DNA from: Okeania sp. SIO2B3
GTDB lineage: Bacteria; Cyanobacteriota; Cyanobacteriia; Cyanobacteriales; Microcoleaceae
Assembly: GCF_010672525.1 (NCBI RefSeq)
Contig: NZ_JAAHGH010000003.1
Location: 62,001-126,000, forward strand
Direction: 5' to 3'
Length of the DNA: 64,000 nt
Part shown: one piece after another, positions 9,342 through 20,232 of the stretch
Position numbering within the stretch: the stretch's first letter is position 1
Layout: each line of letters opens with the position of its first letter
The notes under the pieces: model-generated
The model's input: only the letters and a program-made list of their open reading frames with translations
What the model was told of the DNA's origin: nothing
Databases searched by the model: none
Position numbers and translations under genes: made by a program

Positions 9342-12305
9342 TCAATTTTCCTCCACTTTGGGCGGATATTTTTCCAATACTTCTCGCAAATATTTCCCAG
9401 TATAAGACTTTAAATTCTCTGCCACATCTTCCGGTGTTCCACAAACAATTATTTCTCCTCCTTTATCTCCTCCTTCCGGTCCTAAATCTATTACCCAGTC
9501 AGCACAACGAATCACATCTAAATTATGCTCAATTACTACAATTGAATTTCCCTTATCTACCAATCTTTGCAAAATATTCAATAACTGATGAACGTCATAA
9601 AAAGATAAACCAGTTGTTGGTTCATCTATCAAATAAATAGTTTTTCCCGTTGCTCGCCGAGACAATTCGGAAGCTAATTTTACTCTTTGTGCTTCTCCGC
9701 CAGAAAGAGTCGGTGCAGACTGACCTAATTTGACATAACCTAACCCTACATCTACCAAAGTTTGTAATCGACTCGCCGCCCTCGGAATATTTTTAAATAC
9801 TTCTAAACCTTCCTCCACAGTCATATCTAAAACATCAGCAATTGACTTATCTTTATACCTCACCTGTAAAGTTTCTCTGTTATATCTTGCACCCTTACAA
9901 ACATCACATTGCACATAAACATCTGGTAGAAAATTCATTTCAATTACATTTACACCCTGTCCGCTACAAGCTTCACATCTTCCACCTTTAACATTAAAAG
10001 AAAATCTTCCCGGTTTATAACCTCTTGCCTTGGCTTCAATAGTTTCAGCAAAAATTCCTCGAATTACATCAAATACTCCTGTATAAGTTGCCGGATTTGA
10101 ACGGGGAGTTCTACCAATAGGTGATTGGTCAATTACAATTGCCTTATCTATTGCTTTTAATCCTTTGATTTTTTCTAACTGTTTGGGAAAAGGAATTTTT
10201 CGACTCAGATGATTTTGCAAAGCTGGATAAAGTAATTCGTTAATTAAGGTAGATTTTCCCGAACCAGAAACTCCAGTAATACAGACCAATTTTCCCAAAG
10301 GAATTTCTACATCTATATTTTTGAGATTGTTTCTATGACAATTTTTCAGCAGTAGAGACTTTCCATTTCCCTCTCTTCTTTCTGCTGGAGTAGCAATAAC
10401 TTTTTTGCCAGATAAATAAGCACCAGTTACCGACTCTTCAGTTGCTAATAATGTCTGAAAATCTCCCTGAGAAACTATCCGCCCTCCATGCACTCCTGCT
10501 CCCGGACCAATATCAATAATATGGTCGGCTACTCTAATAGTTTCTTCGTCATGTTCCACGACTATTAAAGTATTTCCTAAATCTCGAAGTTTGGTTAAAG
10601 TCTGCAAAAGACGACTATTATCTCTCTGATGTAAACCAATACTTGGTTCGTCTAAAACATAGAGAACTCCTGTTAAACCAGAACCAATTTGTGTTGCTAA
10701 TCTAATTCTTTGAGCTTCTCCCCCAGAAAGTGTCATTGTTGCTCGGTCTAATGTTAGATAATCTAAGCCAACATCCAACAGAAATTGTAATCTTGCCCGA
10801 ATTTCTCTCAATACTAATTCGGCAATTTTTGCTTGCCGTTCGCTCAGTTGTAAATTATTGATTTTCTCCAAACATTCCCGAATCGAAACTTCTGTAAAAT
10901 CTGTAATTCTGTATTGCCCGACCTCTACCGAAAGTGCTTCTGGTTTTAATCTTTTACCTTGGCAAGTTTCGCAGGTTTGGTTAACTAAATATTGTTCTAA
11001 TTTTTGTTTTACTAAATCCGAACCAGTTTCCTTATATTGCTTTTCCAATATCGGGATAACTCCAGGATAGTAACGATAATCTCCTTCTCCATTTTTCGTT
11101 TCTATCCAGATAGGTTCGTCGCTACCTTCAAGTACCAACTTTTGCTCTTTTTTGCTCAATTTATTCCAGGGAGTTTCTATCTCAAAATCATAAGCTTCAG
11201 CCAAACTATAAAGCAGAGAAAAATAATAGGGATTTTCCTTATTCGACCAAGGAGCGATCGCTGAATATAAGGGTGCATTAGGGTCGGGTACGATTAAGTC
11301 CGGGGAAAATTGCTTCAGGCTACCCAAACCGTGACAAGTCGGACAAGCACCGTAGGGAGAGTTGAAGGAAAATAAGCGAGGTGAGAGTTCTTCCATCACT
11401 GCTCCATGTTCCGGACAGGCAAAATTTTCCGAAAATACTATTTGAGTATGAGATTTTTCTATTTCTGTATCTAGTTCCTGATTGGAATTCTGCGAATTAT
11501 TAGCAGATTTAGAATTAGCTGAAGTTGCTATTTTTGCCGAGGTTAGGTTATACTTATTAAAACTCTGCACTGCACCTACCTCTGCTGATGTATCATTTAC
11601 TACGTCAATCAAAGCAATTCCAGTAGATTGACGTAGACAAGTACTAAGAGAATCTGCTAAACGTTCCTCTATACCAGTTTTTTTAATCAGTCGATCAATA
11701 ACAACCTCTATCGTGTGTGTATGATTTTTATCTAAATTGATGTTTTCAGCAATTTCTACAACCTCTCCATCAACCCTCAAACGAACAAATCCTTGAGCGG
11801 CTAAACTAGACAAAAGTTTCTTATGAGTCCCCTTTTTGCCTCGAACCACGGGAGCTAAGATATGAAATTTAGTGCGGTCTGGCAGAGCCATAATTCTGTC
11901 ACACATTTCATCTATAGTCTGTGGGGCAATATTATGATGGCAGATGGGACAATGAGGTTCTCCTGCTCGGCCAAATAGTAATCTGAGATAGTCGTAAATT
12001 TCCGTGACGGTACCAACGGTGGAGCGAGGATTATGAGATGTAGATTTTTGGTCGATGGAAATGGCAGGGCTTAATCCTTCGATGGAGTCTACGTCTGGTT
12101 TGTCGAGTTGTCCGAGAAATTGTCGGGCATAAGCACTGAGAGATTCCACATAACGACGTTGCCCTTCGGCGAAAATTGTGTCGAAGGCTAGGGAGGATTT
12201 GCCAGAGCCAGAAACTCCTGTGAAGATAATTAGGCGATCGCGTGGTAATTCGAGGTCGATATTTTTGAGGTTATGTTGTCTAGCACCTCGGATGCGGATG
12301 GTCAT
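9342..12305 (-). CDS. uvrA: Excinuclease ABC subunit A
   Basis: [43 protein letters not shown], two ABC signatures (LSGGEAQR), zinc-binding CxxC motifs. Confidence 0.98.
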   Translation of the reverse strand: MTIRIRGARQHNLKNIDLELPRDRLIIFTGVSGSGKSSLAFDTIFAEGQRRYVESLSAYARQFLGQLDKPDVDSIEGLSPAISIDQKSTSHNPRSTVGTVTEIYDYLRLLFGRAGEPHCPICHHNIAPQTIDEMCDRIMALPDRTKFHILAPVVRGKKGTHKKLLSSLAAQGFVRLRVDGEVVEIAENINLDKNHTHTIEVVIDRLIKKTGIEERLADSLSTCLRQSTGIALIDVVNDTSAEVGAVQSFNKYNLTSAKIATSANSKSANNSQNSNQELDTEIEKSHTQIVFSENFACPEHGAVMEELSPRLFSFNSPYGACPTCHGLGSLKQFSPDLIVPDPNAPLYSAIAPWSNKENPYYFSLLYSLAEAYDFEIETPWNKLSKKEQKLVLEGSDEPIWIETKNGEGDYRYYPGVIPILEKQYKETGSDLVKQKLEQYLVNQTCETCQGKRLKPEALSVEVGQYRITDFTEVSIRECLEKINNLQLSERQAKIAELVLREIRARLQFLLDVGLDYLTLDRATMTLSGGEAQRIRLATQIGSGLTGVLYVLDEPSIGLHQRDNSRLLQTLTKLRDLGNTLIVVEHDEETIRVADHIIDIGPGAGVHGGRIVSQGDFQTLLATEESVTGAYLSGKKVIATPAERREGNGKSLLLKNCHRNNLKNIDVEIPLGKLVCITGVSGSGKSTLINELLYPALQNHLSRKIPFPKQLEKIKGLKAIDKAIVIDQSPIGRTPRSNPATYTGVFDVIRGIFAETIEAKARGYKPGRFSFNVKGGRCEACSGQGVNVIEMNFLPDVYVQCDVCKGARYNRETLQVRYKDKSIADVLDMTVEEGLEVFKNIPRAASRLQTLVDVGLGYVKLGQSAPTLSGGEAQRVKLASELSRRATGKTIYLIDEPTTGLSFYDVHQLLNILQRLVDKGNSIVVIEHNLDVIRCADWVIDLGPEGGDKGGEIIVCGTPEDVAENLKSYTGKYLREVLEKYPPKVEEN

Positions 12306-12306
12306 T

Positions 12307-12347
12307 TCAGTTATCAGTTATCAGTTATCAGTTATCAGTTATCAATT
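12307..12347. repeat. Short tandemly repeated repeat (CAGTTAT)n
   Basis: cagttatcagttatcagttatcagttatcagttatcaattatc. Confidence 0.9.
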
Positions 12348-12377
12348 ATCGGTGAACTGTTAAATTTTTTCCCACCA

Positions 12378-12960
12378 TCAAATCTTTCCATCCATTCCTC
12401 CCCAGTGGAAAATTACCAAAAGTTTCATTCTGTGAAGCTCCGGAAAAATTAGTCGCCTCAAAGGATTTTCCGGAATCTTCCCCAGGAGCAATGGCAGAAT
12501 CTTTTCATCTTGTGAAGCACTCATAAATATATGCTTGTTGTTCTCAAAATCTTTCCATCCCCAGTGGAAAATTACCAAAAATTTCATTCTGTGAAGCTCC
12601 GGAAAAATTAGTAGCCTCAAAGGATTTTCCGGAATCTTCTCCAGGAGCAATGGCAGAATTTTTTCATTCTGTGAAGCACCTACCTATAAATATATGCTTG
12701 TTGTTCTCAAATCTTTCCATCCATTCCTCCTAGCGTGAAAAATTACCAATATTTTCATCTTGCGAAGCTCCGGAAAAATTAGTAGCCTCAAAGGATTTTC
12801 CGGAATCTTCCCCAGGAGCAATGGCAGAATCTTTTCATTCTGTGAAGCACCTACCTATAAATATATGCTTGTTGTTCTCAAAATCTTTCCATCTATTCCT
12901 CCTAGCGTGAAAAACCACCAATATTTTCATTCTCTAAAGCTCCTGAGAAAAATTCGCGCG
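12378..12960. repeat. Tandem repeat, ~165-170 bp unit, ~3.5 copies
   Basis: Repeated 'AAAATTACCAAA..TTCAT..TGTGAAGCTCCGGAAAAATTAGT.GCCTCAAAGGATTTTCCGGAATCTTCCCCAGGAGCAATGGCAGAATCTTTTCAT'. Confidence 0.9.
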
Positions 12961-13056
12961 TCAAAGGATTTTTGGTTGCATCCTGATAAAAATTTTGATA
13001 TCATAAAAACCGTTGGGGGTAGTTCGCCCATACGCATGACTTTTTATTCAACTAAA
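12930..13056 (+). repeat. Dispersed ~110-bp repeat family C
   Basis: AAAGCTCCTGAGAAAAATTCGCGCG...GTTCGCCCATACGCATGACTTTTTATTCAACTAAAAA. Confidence 0.75.
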
Positions 13057-13121
13057 AATAGTATAGCTTCTCAGCGATAGAACTCAATTCCGCTTTCCTA
13101 TGGAATGCTACTCTCAAAAAC

Positions 13122-13691
13122 TTGTGTACCATGTCAGTCCAACTGCTAAAACGACAATTCACCGTCAAAGAATATAACAAAATGCCTGAAGTAGGCATCC
13201 TGAAAGAAGATGAGCGAGTAGAACTAATAAGAGGAGAAATTCTCAAAATGTCCCCAGTAGGTCGTCACCATGCAGCTTGTGTGAATCGTTTAAATAGATT
13301 ATTTTCTCAAAAGTTAGGTGATCGAGTTTTAGTGAGCGTTCAAAACCCGGTTGAATTAGATGATTATTCTGAACCAGAACCAGATATTGCTTTGTTGGAG
13401 ATAAAAGCAGATTTTTACGAGTCAGGACATCCCCAGTCTCAGGATTTATTTTTGATAGTTGAAGTGGCAGATAGTACGATTAAATTCGACCGTGAAGTTA
13501 AAGTTCCTCTTTATGCTGAAAATAATGTAATTGAGGTTTGGTTGGTAGATATTAATGAGGAATGTTTGGAGGTGTATCGACAACCTATTGGTAGTGGTTA
13601 TAAGCAAGTACAAAAGTTAGAGCGTGGTGAAAATTTGTCTGTTCAACAGTTTCCAGATATTAATATTCAAGTAGATGAAATATTGGGATAA
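13122..13691 (+). CDS. Uma2-family (DUF820) putative endonuclease
   Basis: FTVKEYNKMPEVGILKEDERVELIRGEILKMSPVGRHHA..PEPDIALL..VEVADSTIKFDREVKVPLYAENNVIEVWLVD; start may be the Met at 13131. Confidence 0.9.
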   Translation: MCTMSVQLLKRQFTVKEYNKMPEVGILKEDERVELIRGEILKMSPVGRHHAACVNRLNRLFSQKLGDRVLVSVQNPVELDDYSEPEPDIALLEIKADFYESGHPQSQDLFLIVEVADSTIKFDREVKVPLYAENNVIEVWLVDINEECLEVYRQPIGSGYKQVQKLERGENLSVQQFPDINIQVDEILG

Positions 13692-14549
13692 AATTTAATG
13701 AATAATGAATAATGAATAATTAACAATTGCCTCTTATTATAAAGAACAGAAAGGGATTTGAAAATTTGCTTTTGTAGTAAGTAAAATTTAGTTCTGAATA
13801 ACCAAGCTTTTATGAAAAACTAAAAGTAATAGCTGATAGCTCACGGCTGAATGCTTACGATGCTTTATATCTTAATTTTTCGGTAAAACATAAATAATAA
13901 ACACTAACTGGCTAATAATTATCAAAAGCTTTATTCGGTTTTTGTTAATGATTGAATATGTGATTTACCAAATCTTGAATAATACTTGCCCTATAATTTC
14001 TTTTTTATGAATTAAGTCTCCGATTAGCTGGTTCTTTTTGTCTGGATGTTTGCCTAAAACTAGATAATAATTTTCTGGTACTTCTATTTTCATTTTGTCG
14101 TAATCTTGAGTCGGTAATTTCAGTTATCAGTTATCAGTATCTCCGGATTAAATATCTTGCTTAAAATACTGAAGTTTATTTTTTTCATCCCCTCAAAATG
14201 AGAGACGTGATACTTTGTTTTTCGTTCAAAATATTCTTATTCATCACCGCAAAAATCTATTAGATTTCCTCTTTCTAAGTTACGCTATTTGTAAGTAAAT
14301 TATATTGCTGAAAAACTAGTTGTTTATTTGTATGGCTGAAGTAAATATTTTGGTTGTTGGAGTAATACTGTTTCAGGGAAGTTAAAAGTCAAAAGTAAGA
14401 TTTTATATGCTCAAAACTTTTCGCAGCGACATGAAAGGCGCTACAGTAATTTCAGAAAATTATTTTACATCCTAAAGTTTAAAACTATTAACGAAAAAAA
14501 TAATAATTCTTAGCTAGGAATTTTTGTCTGACTGAGGAGATAAAAAAAG

Positions 14550-16529
14550 TCATCTGGTATAGCTAACAAAATGTTTACGCAGAGAATCATGGATAAAGCG
14601 ATAACGACCTCCAACTTGTTGAATTAATTTTCTTTGGGCAGCATATTTCAGAAATCTGGCATAGTTCCAGGGAATTAATCCATTTTGCCAGAGAATTAGT
14701 CTCAAGCTGAAGTGTTGAATACATGGTAGACCGCCAGTTGATAACCCTGTTATAAATCCCAAAGTTAAGCCATATATAAGTAAATTTTGCTTAAATCCAA
14801 ACAATATATCATCTTTTATAGAGTAGAGAATTAATAAAAAGAATGGGATAGCTATTACGGATGTAAACAAAGAATTTTTGAGTGATTCTCTAATCCCCTG
14901 GTTAGGAGTTTCTATTGATTTTATTTCTGTATTTAGGTTGTAAACCAGAGCAAAAACCACCCAGAAATTAGTACTCAACAAACATAGAAGTAAAACTCCA
15001 TAAAAAACTCCATAAAAAACACCGAAATTCTTCCACAAAATGATTCCAAAAATCGTTCCAAAAATTTCTCCAAAAATTATCGAATACATGAGCGCAGTAT
15101 AATCCTCACGCATCTGATCGTTTTCTTGCATAAGTAATTTTTTAATGTTTTTCCAAGAAAAATCTAATGGTTTTTGTGGTTTAATATTTTTAGTTGTTTC
15201 TACTTGCATTAAAAATAATCCTAAAATTAACCCAAAAAACAACCCTAGTTTTAGTCCAAATAATATCCCTAAAAAGAGACTTAAAAACAGCCAAAAAGTT
15301 AGCCCAAAAATCAAACCATAAATTAGTACAGAAATCAGAATATATAACCACTCTTGTCCAGAGAATAACAAACTAGGCTGCATATTTTCAATCATAAACT
15401 CTGTTTGTTTTTCAGCCTCTAACTGCCATGCTAAAAAAATTAACCAATACATGGTTTGCTCTGGAGAATAGAACAACTTTTCACGTTCTTCCACATCAGT
15501 AGGCTCTCGTTGTAAACATTCTTCAATATAAGCTGCAAATAATTGTTCTTTATTATAAATAGGCTCTCCTTGATAAGCAGTAACCATAATATTTAACAAC
15601 AAAGGAATTTTTGCTAACTCCCACATTTGAGAATTATTTTGAATCACCTCCCGCAAATCAACCTTACCCAAACTTTGTAAATAACGATAAATTTCCCCTG
15701 GTGTAGGAGACTGCAAACAATAAGCACCATTCAACTTTTTCAACCTAACATTTCCCTGTTTATATTCCTCATCCCGACAACAAACAACCAAACAAGTCCC
15801 AATATTCTCCCTGGTAAAATCATTAATTTTCTCAATACAAAGTTGCTGCCGGGCTATACCTAATTCATCCAAACCATCCAACAACGGCAGAATTTTCCTC
15901 TGAGTTAATAAACTTCTACTAAGTCGGCGATCGCTCATCCCATAAAAATCTTTTAAATACTGAATCAACCAATCTCCAATAGATAATTTATCCTCTTGCC
16001 AATTAGATAATTCAAAAATCATAGGAACAGGAGCATCAACATTATTTTCCGCCTCCTCAATTAACTCTTTTGCCAACCTCAATAAAGTAGTAGTTTTTCC
16101 CGCCCCAGGTTTACCCAAAATTAATAACTTACCATCTACATCCTGCCGATAAAAAACATCAATAATCTTAGTTTCAGGAGGTAGAGAAATTATCTTTTTT
16201 CTCTCAAATCTACCAACAGCTTCCTTCCGGGAAAACATCGGTAATTCTAAATATTGATTTATCAATAATTGATTTTGCTGTAGAGAATCTTCCAGTCGTT
16301 TAACAACTTCAACCTTAATTCCTTTCAGAAGTTTTGACCTAACTTTTGCCTCCCGGTCTTCCGGACGAAAAAATTTCAGAAAGCCTTGAAGAAAATCAGC
16401 AAAATTGACATTAATATATGTACCTTCATTGATAAAACCTGCAGCTTTAGCTTTATCTTTAACTTCCCTAATATTTTGACAACCAGTTCCAGTTAGACCT
16501 CTTTGGTCTAACTTATCTTTATTTCCCAT
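14550..16529 (-). CDS. NACHT-domain NTPase with a C-terminal multi-TM region
   Basis: Walker A GKPGAGKTTTLLRLAKEL, Walker B KILPLLDGLDELG, several Gly/Leu/Phe-rich TM segments, C-terminal GLIPWNYARFLKYAAQRKLIQQVGGRYRFIHDSLRKHF. Confidence 0.9.
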   Translation of the reverse strand: MGNKDKLDQRGLTGTGCQNIREVKDKAKAAGFINEGTYINVNFADFLQGFLKFFRPEDREAKVRSKLLKGIKVEVVKRLEDSLQQNQLLINQYLELPMFSRKEAVGRFERKKIISLPPETKIIDVFYRQDVDGKLLILGKPGAGKTTTLLRLAKELIEEAENNVDAPVPMIFELSNWQEDKLSIGDWLIQYLKDFYGMSDRRLSRSLLTQRKILPLLDGLDELGIARQQLCIEKINDFTRENIGTCLVVCCRDEEYKQGNVRLKKLNGAYCLQSPTPGEIYRYLQSLGKVDLREVIQNNSQMWELAKIPLLLNIMVTAYQGEPIYNKEQLFAAYIEECLQREPTDVEEREKLFYSPEQTMYWLIFLAWQLEAEKQTEFMIENMQPSLLFSGQEWLYILISVLIYGLIFGLTFWLFLSLFLGILFGLKLGLFFGLILGLFLMQVETTKNIKPQKPLDFSWKNIKKLLMQENDQMREDYTALMYSIIFGEIFGTIFGIILWKNFGVFYGVFYGVLLLCLLSTNFWVVFALVYNLNTEIKSIETPNQGIRESLKNSLFTSVIAIPFFLLILYSIKDDILFGFKQNLLIYGLTLGFITGLSTGGLPCIQHFSLRLILWQNGLIPWNYARFLKYAAQRKLIQQVGGRYRFIHDSLRKHFVSYTR

Positions 16530-16734
16530 AACCCATAATTTAGTTAAAATTTACCCCGCCCAAACTAACCAAAAAGTATAGTTAACTGAGCAGCTAACTA
16601 TACCTTCCATCATTAACAAATACCTGAAAAACTTATTTATAGCAGTTACCAAGGTTGTTAGGACATTCTCAAACTCTCAAATTTATTCACAGCAAGAGTT
16701 TAACCTTCTAACTTCTGACTTCTGACTTCTGACT

Positions 16735-17109
16735 TCAGCTACCTTCCTGCCATCCTTTTATAGCACTAACAACAAAAGCACCTACAGGATTATCTAAAAC
16801 TTTTTCAAAAGCTCCCAACAAACCAGCACTACCAGCACTAATTAATTTCTGTTTCAAAGTAGGGTCACTTTCTATCTTTTTAATAGCTTCCGTCGCCATA
16901 ATCATTTGTTCGGTAGTGGTATTAGTAGGATAGCTCTTGGAAAGCTGTTGCAAAATTTGTTGAATCTGTGCCACTGCCTCAGCTAAATTTTGCTCTTTAG
17001 CTTCATAAATTACCCCTGCAACTTTAGCATCGCCTTTAACTGTATCAATGCTTTGATGGCCTATTCCAACTAAGTCTTTTTGGTTGTAAGTATTTCCGCT
17101 TGATTCCAT
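16735..17109 (-). CDS. Small protein sharing its N-terminal module with the downstream NACHT protein
   Basis: NQKDLVGIGHQSIDTVKGDAKVAGVIYE versus DQRGLTGTGCQNIREVKDKAKAAGFINE; C-terminal ..LSKSYPTNTTTEQMIMATEAIKKIESDPTLKQKLISAG.. Confidence 0.8.
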   Translation of the reverse strand: MESSGNTYNQKDLVGIGHQSIDTVKGDAKVAGVIYEAKEQNLAEAVAQIQQILQQLSKSYPTNTTTEQMIMATEAIKKIESDPTLKQKLISAGSAGLLGAFEKVLDNPVGAFVVSAIKGWQEGS

Positions 17110-17429
17110 AGGTATTTATTAGATTAATTATTTATATTTACAATTCTCCACTGATTTTTTCTAGCTGGAAATTAGCTATCAGGAGACTATCAACATTCAG
17201 AGCTGAGGGTAGATATTTAGTCTGGCAAATAAAATAAATGATGTGGCTTTTCTTGAGGAGCGATCGCCTCAATCTTGCCTAGCAATATCCCTCCCTATTC
17301 TCCCCAAAATTTTCACTCCACGAAATTCACTCATTTTCTCGCCGAAAAATAAAAATACCGCCAAATTTTTCAATTCATTCAATTAATCTCTTTTCCATAA
17401 TTTCCATCTATCACCCCTAACCACAAAAA

Positions 17430-17562
17430 AAGTCATCCTGATAAGCTCCTGAAAAAAATTGGCGCTCGGAAGGATTTCTCATTGCATCCTCAAAAAAATT
17501 TTGATACTATTAACTTAGTGGGGGTTGTTCGCCCCTGCGCATGACTTTTTATTCAACTAAGA
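17430..17562 (+). repeat. Dispersed repeat family C, copy within a ~480-bp direct repeat
   Basis: CTCCTGAAAAAAATTGGCGCTCGGAAGGATTTCTCATTGCATCCTC...CATGACTTTTTATTCAACTAAG. Confidence 0.85.
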
Positions 17563-17579
17563 AAAGTCAGGTTAGGATA

Positions 17580-18515
17580 TTAAGAGATTGTAGCGATCGC
17601 GAAGCGTGGCATCAGCCGTATCGCTAAAAGCAAATAAAACCCCTAGAAAGAGCAGAAGATATACACTCACTTAAAACCACCAGAAAAATCATTCTGTGAA
17701 GCACACTAAAAAACAACCACATCTTTGTTTTCTAGCGATCGCCTCAACCTTGCCAAGGAATATCGCTTCCTACTCTTTCCACAATTTCCACTCCACAAAA
17801 TTAACTCATTTTCTCAGCCATCAAAAATCAAATAAATATCACCACCAAATCTTTCTATTCATCAAATAAATATCATTTCGATGATTCCCACCTATAACTC
17901 CTCACAAAAAATCATCTTGTGAAGCTCCTGAAAAAAAACGGCGCGCGGAAGGATTTCTCATTGCATCCTCAAAAAAATTGTGATACTATTAACTTAGTAG
18001 GAGTTGTTCGCCCCTACGCATGACTTTTTATTCAACTAAAAAGGTAAGGTATAGGGTATTAAGAGATAGTAGCGATCACCAAGCGTGGCATCAGCCGTAT
18101 CTCTAAAAGCAAATAAAACCCCTAGAAAGAGCAGAAGGTATACACTCACTTAAAACCACCAGAAAATCATTCTATGAAGCACACTAAAAAACAACCACAT
18201 CTTTGTTTTGTAGCGATCGCCTCAACCTTGCCGAGAAATATCGCTCCCTACTCTTCCCACAATTTCAACTCCACAAAATTAACTTATTTTCTCAGCCATC
18301 AAAAATCAAATAAATATAACCACCAAATTTCTCAAATTATCAAATTAATATCATTTCCATGATTCCCATTTATCACCCCTCACCACAAAAAACATCATTC
18401 TGTGAAGCTTCTAAAAAAACGGCAGAAATTCCCATTGCATCCCCAAAAAAATTTTGATACTATTAACTTATTAGGAGTTGTTCGCCCCTATACATGACTT
18501 TTTATTCAACTAAAA
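17580..18515 (+). repeat. ~480-bp direct repeat, about two copies (17.58-18.04 and 18.05-18.52 kb), each ending in a family C copy
   Basis: Shared AGCGTGGCATCAGCCGTAT..TAAAAGCAAATAAAACCCCTAGAAAGAGCAGAAG.TATACACTCACTTAAAACCACCAG.. Confidence 0.85.
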
Positions 18516-18568
18516 ATCCAGTCCTTAAATATTGGATAAACTAATCAGATTTTAGAAATTAACCATTA

Positions 18569-19342
18569 CTAAGCAATTGAAGCGATCGCCCCTTCATACC
18601 TGCGATTAATTTCCGGCCAATTAACAACATTCCACCAAGCCTTCAAATAATCACCACGACGATTTTGATAGTTCAAATAGTAAGCATGTTCCCAAACATC
18701 ATTACCCATAATCGGATAATCCCCTTGGAAAAAAGGACTATCTTGATTAGGAGTGCTTGTTACCTTTAACTTTCCATCTTTACCCAAAACCAGCCAAGCC
18801 CAACCACTACCAAAACGACTACCGCCAGCAGCATTAAACTTTTCCTTAAAACTATCAAAATCACCAAAACTTTCTTGAATAGCTGAGGCTATTTTTCCAT
18901 CAGGTTCACCCCCACCATTAGGAGTCATAATTTCCCAGAACATCTTATGATTAACATAACCACCACCATTGTTTTGTACAGCAGTACGAATATCCTCCGG
19001 TAAAGTATTCAAATTACGCAATAAATCTTCTGCATTCTTGTCCTTAAGTTCAGGATACTTAGCGATCGCTCCATTCAAATTTTGAATATAACCAGCATAA
19101 TGTTTATCATGGTGAAACTGCATAGTTTCTTGATCAATATAAGGTTCCAAAGCATCATATCCATAAGGTAGAGGTGTTAATTGAAAAACCCCAGAATTTT
19201 CTACTAATTTAGTATCATTTACTGAAGTAGAAGGAGTTACAGATGAAGAAGAATTATCTCCCGATCCTTGGCAAGCACCTAGAGTAATAAACCCTAAAGT
19301 GGCACTGGTTAAGATTAGGAAATTGCGCCGATTAATATTCAT
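18569..19342 (-). CDS. Fe/Mn-type superoxide dismutase with Tat-like, lipobox-containing signal
   Basis: [88 protein letters not shown]. Confidence 0.95.
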   Translation of the reverse strand: MNINRRNFLILTSATLGFITLGACQGSGDNSSSSVTPSTSVNDTKLVENSGVFQLTPLPYGYDALEPYIDQETMQFHHDKHYAGYIQNLNGAIAKYPELKDKNAEDLLRNLNTLPEDIRTAVQNNGGGYVNHKMFWEIMTPNGGGEPDGKIASAIQESFGDFDSFKEKFNAAGGSRFGSGWAWLVLGKDGKLKVTSTPNQDSPFFQGDYPIMGNDVWEHAYYLNYQNRRGDYLKAWWNVVNWPEINRRYEGAIASIA

Positions 19343-19589
19343 TATTAGTTTTTCAGAAAAATAGTTTACAGAAAATATATTAACAACTATGACAGCTAAT
19401 TGGGAGTAGAGGAGTGAGGGACTGGGAAGTAGGGGAGTAGGGGAGTGAGGGAGTGGGGGAGTAGGGGAGAATTTAATAATTGATAATGAATAATTGATAA
19501 TTACCTCTTCCTAAAAGGAAAATTTTTTCTTGTTCCTCCTTTAAAGGAGAAGTTTTAAACCTTAATTATTTGGTAAACATAAGAATAAT

Positions 19590-19828
19590 TAGGGTTTGCT
19601 GAAAAAGTCTTTTTTAAGGAGTAGGGGAGCGGGGGAGTAGGGGAGTAGGGGAGTATGGTAGAGACGTTGCATGCAACGTCCGTACGGGAGAATTTTTTTG
19701 CCCAACTATGCGCTAAAAATGCGCTCCATGCATGAGCATGAAGAGCTGAAAACCATGTACTTTTTAAATACCTAAAAAGGCTAAAAACTTTATCTGGTAA
19801 TTATTTAAGATTTAATCAGCAAACCCTA
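19590..19828 (+). mobile_element. MITE-like element family A
   Basis: TAGGGTTTGCTGAAAAAGTC..TTTAATCAGCAAACCCTA. Confidence 0.7.
19657..19685. repeat. Palindromic element GTAGAGACGTTGCATGCAACGTCCGTAC
   Basis: Read directly; lies inside a family A element. Confidence 0.75.
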
Positions 19829-20232
19829 ATTAGGGTGAATTTCAATTTCGAATAAAGCCAAAAATTTATCCTTTTAGGCAACAGCTAATCTAGCAACAGG
19901 GAACAGGCAACAGGGAATAGGGAATATATAGAAAAAAAGTATTTTTGCAAAATATGAGATGCACCCAATAATTAACATGATTTTTGTGAATAGACTAACT
20001 AAAATGATATTACTCCTTACAAATAAATTCGGCTTTTTTTTATTAAAAAATATCATGTCTATCGGGAGGTATTTGTGTAAATTCAAGGGTGAATATTTAC
20101 AGGAAATTTAGGTTTTTTCTGCTCATCAGGCGAAATATTTTTGGAGAGTTACTCAAATCCCCTACTTCCCCTCCACGGTCGGGGTTAGGGGTGGGTTAAA
20201 TTCTGACTTCTGACTTCTGATTTCTGACTTCG

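Noticed and set aside
12378-13080. ORFs 12378-12650 and 12760-13080
   Set aside because: Fall within the tandem repeat and family C element; the peptides simply mirror the repeat unit.
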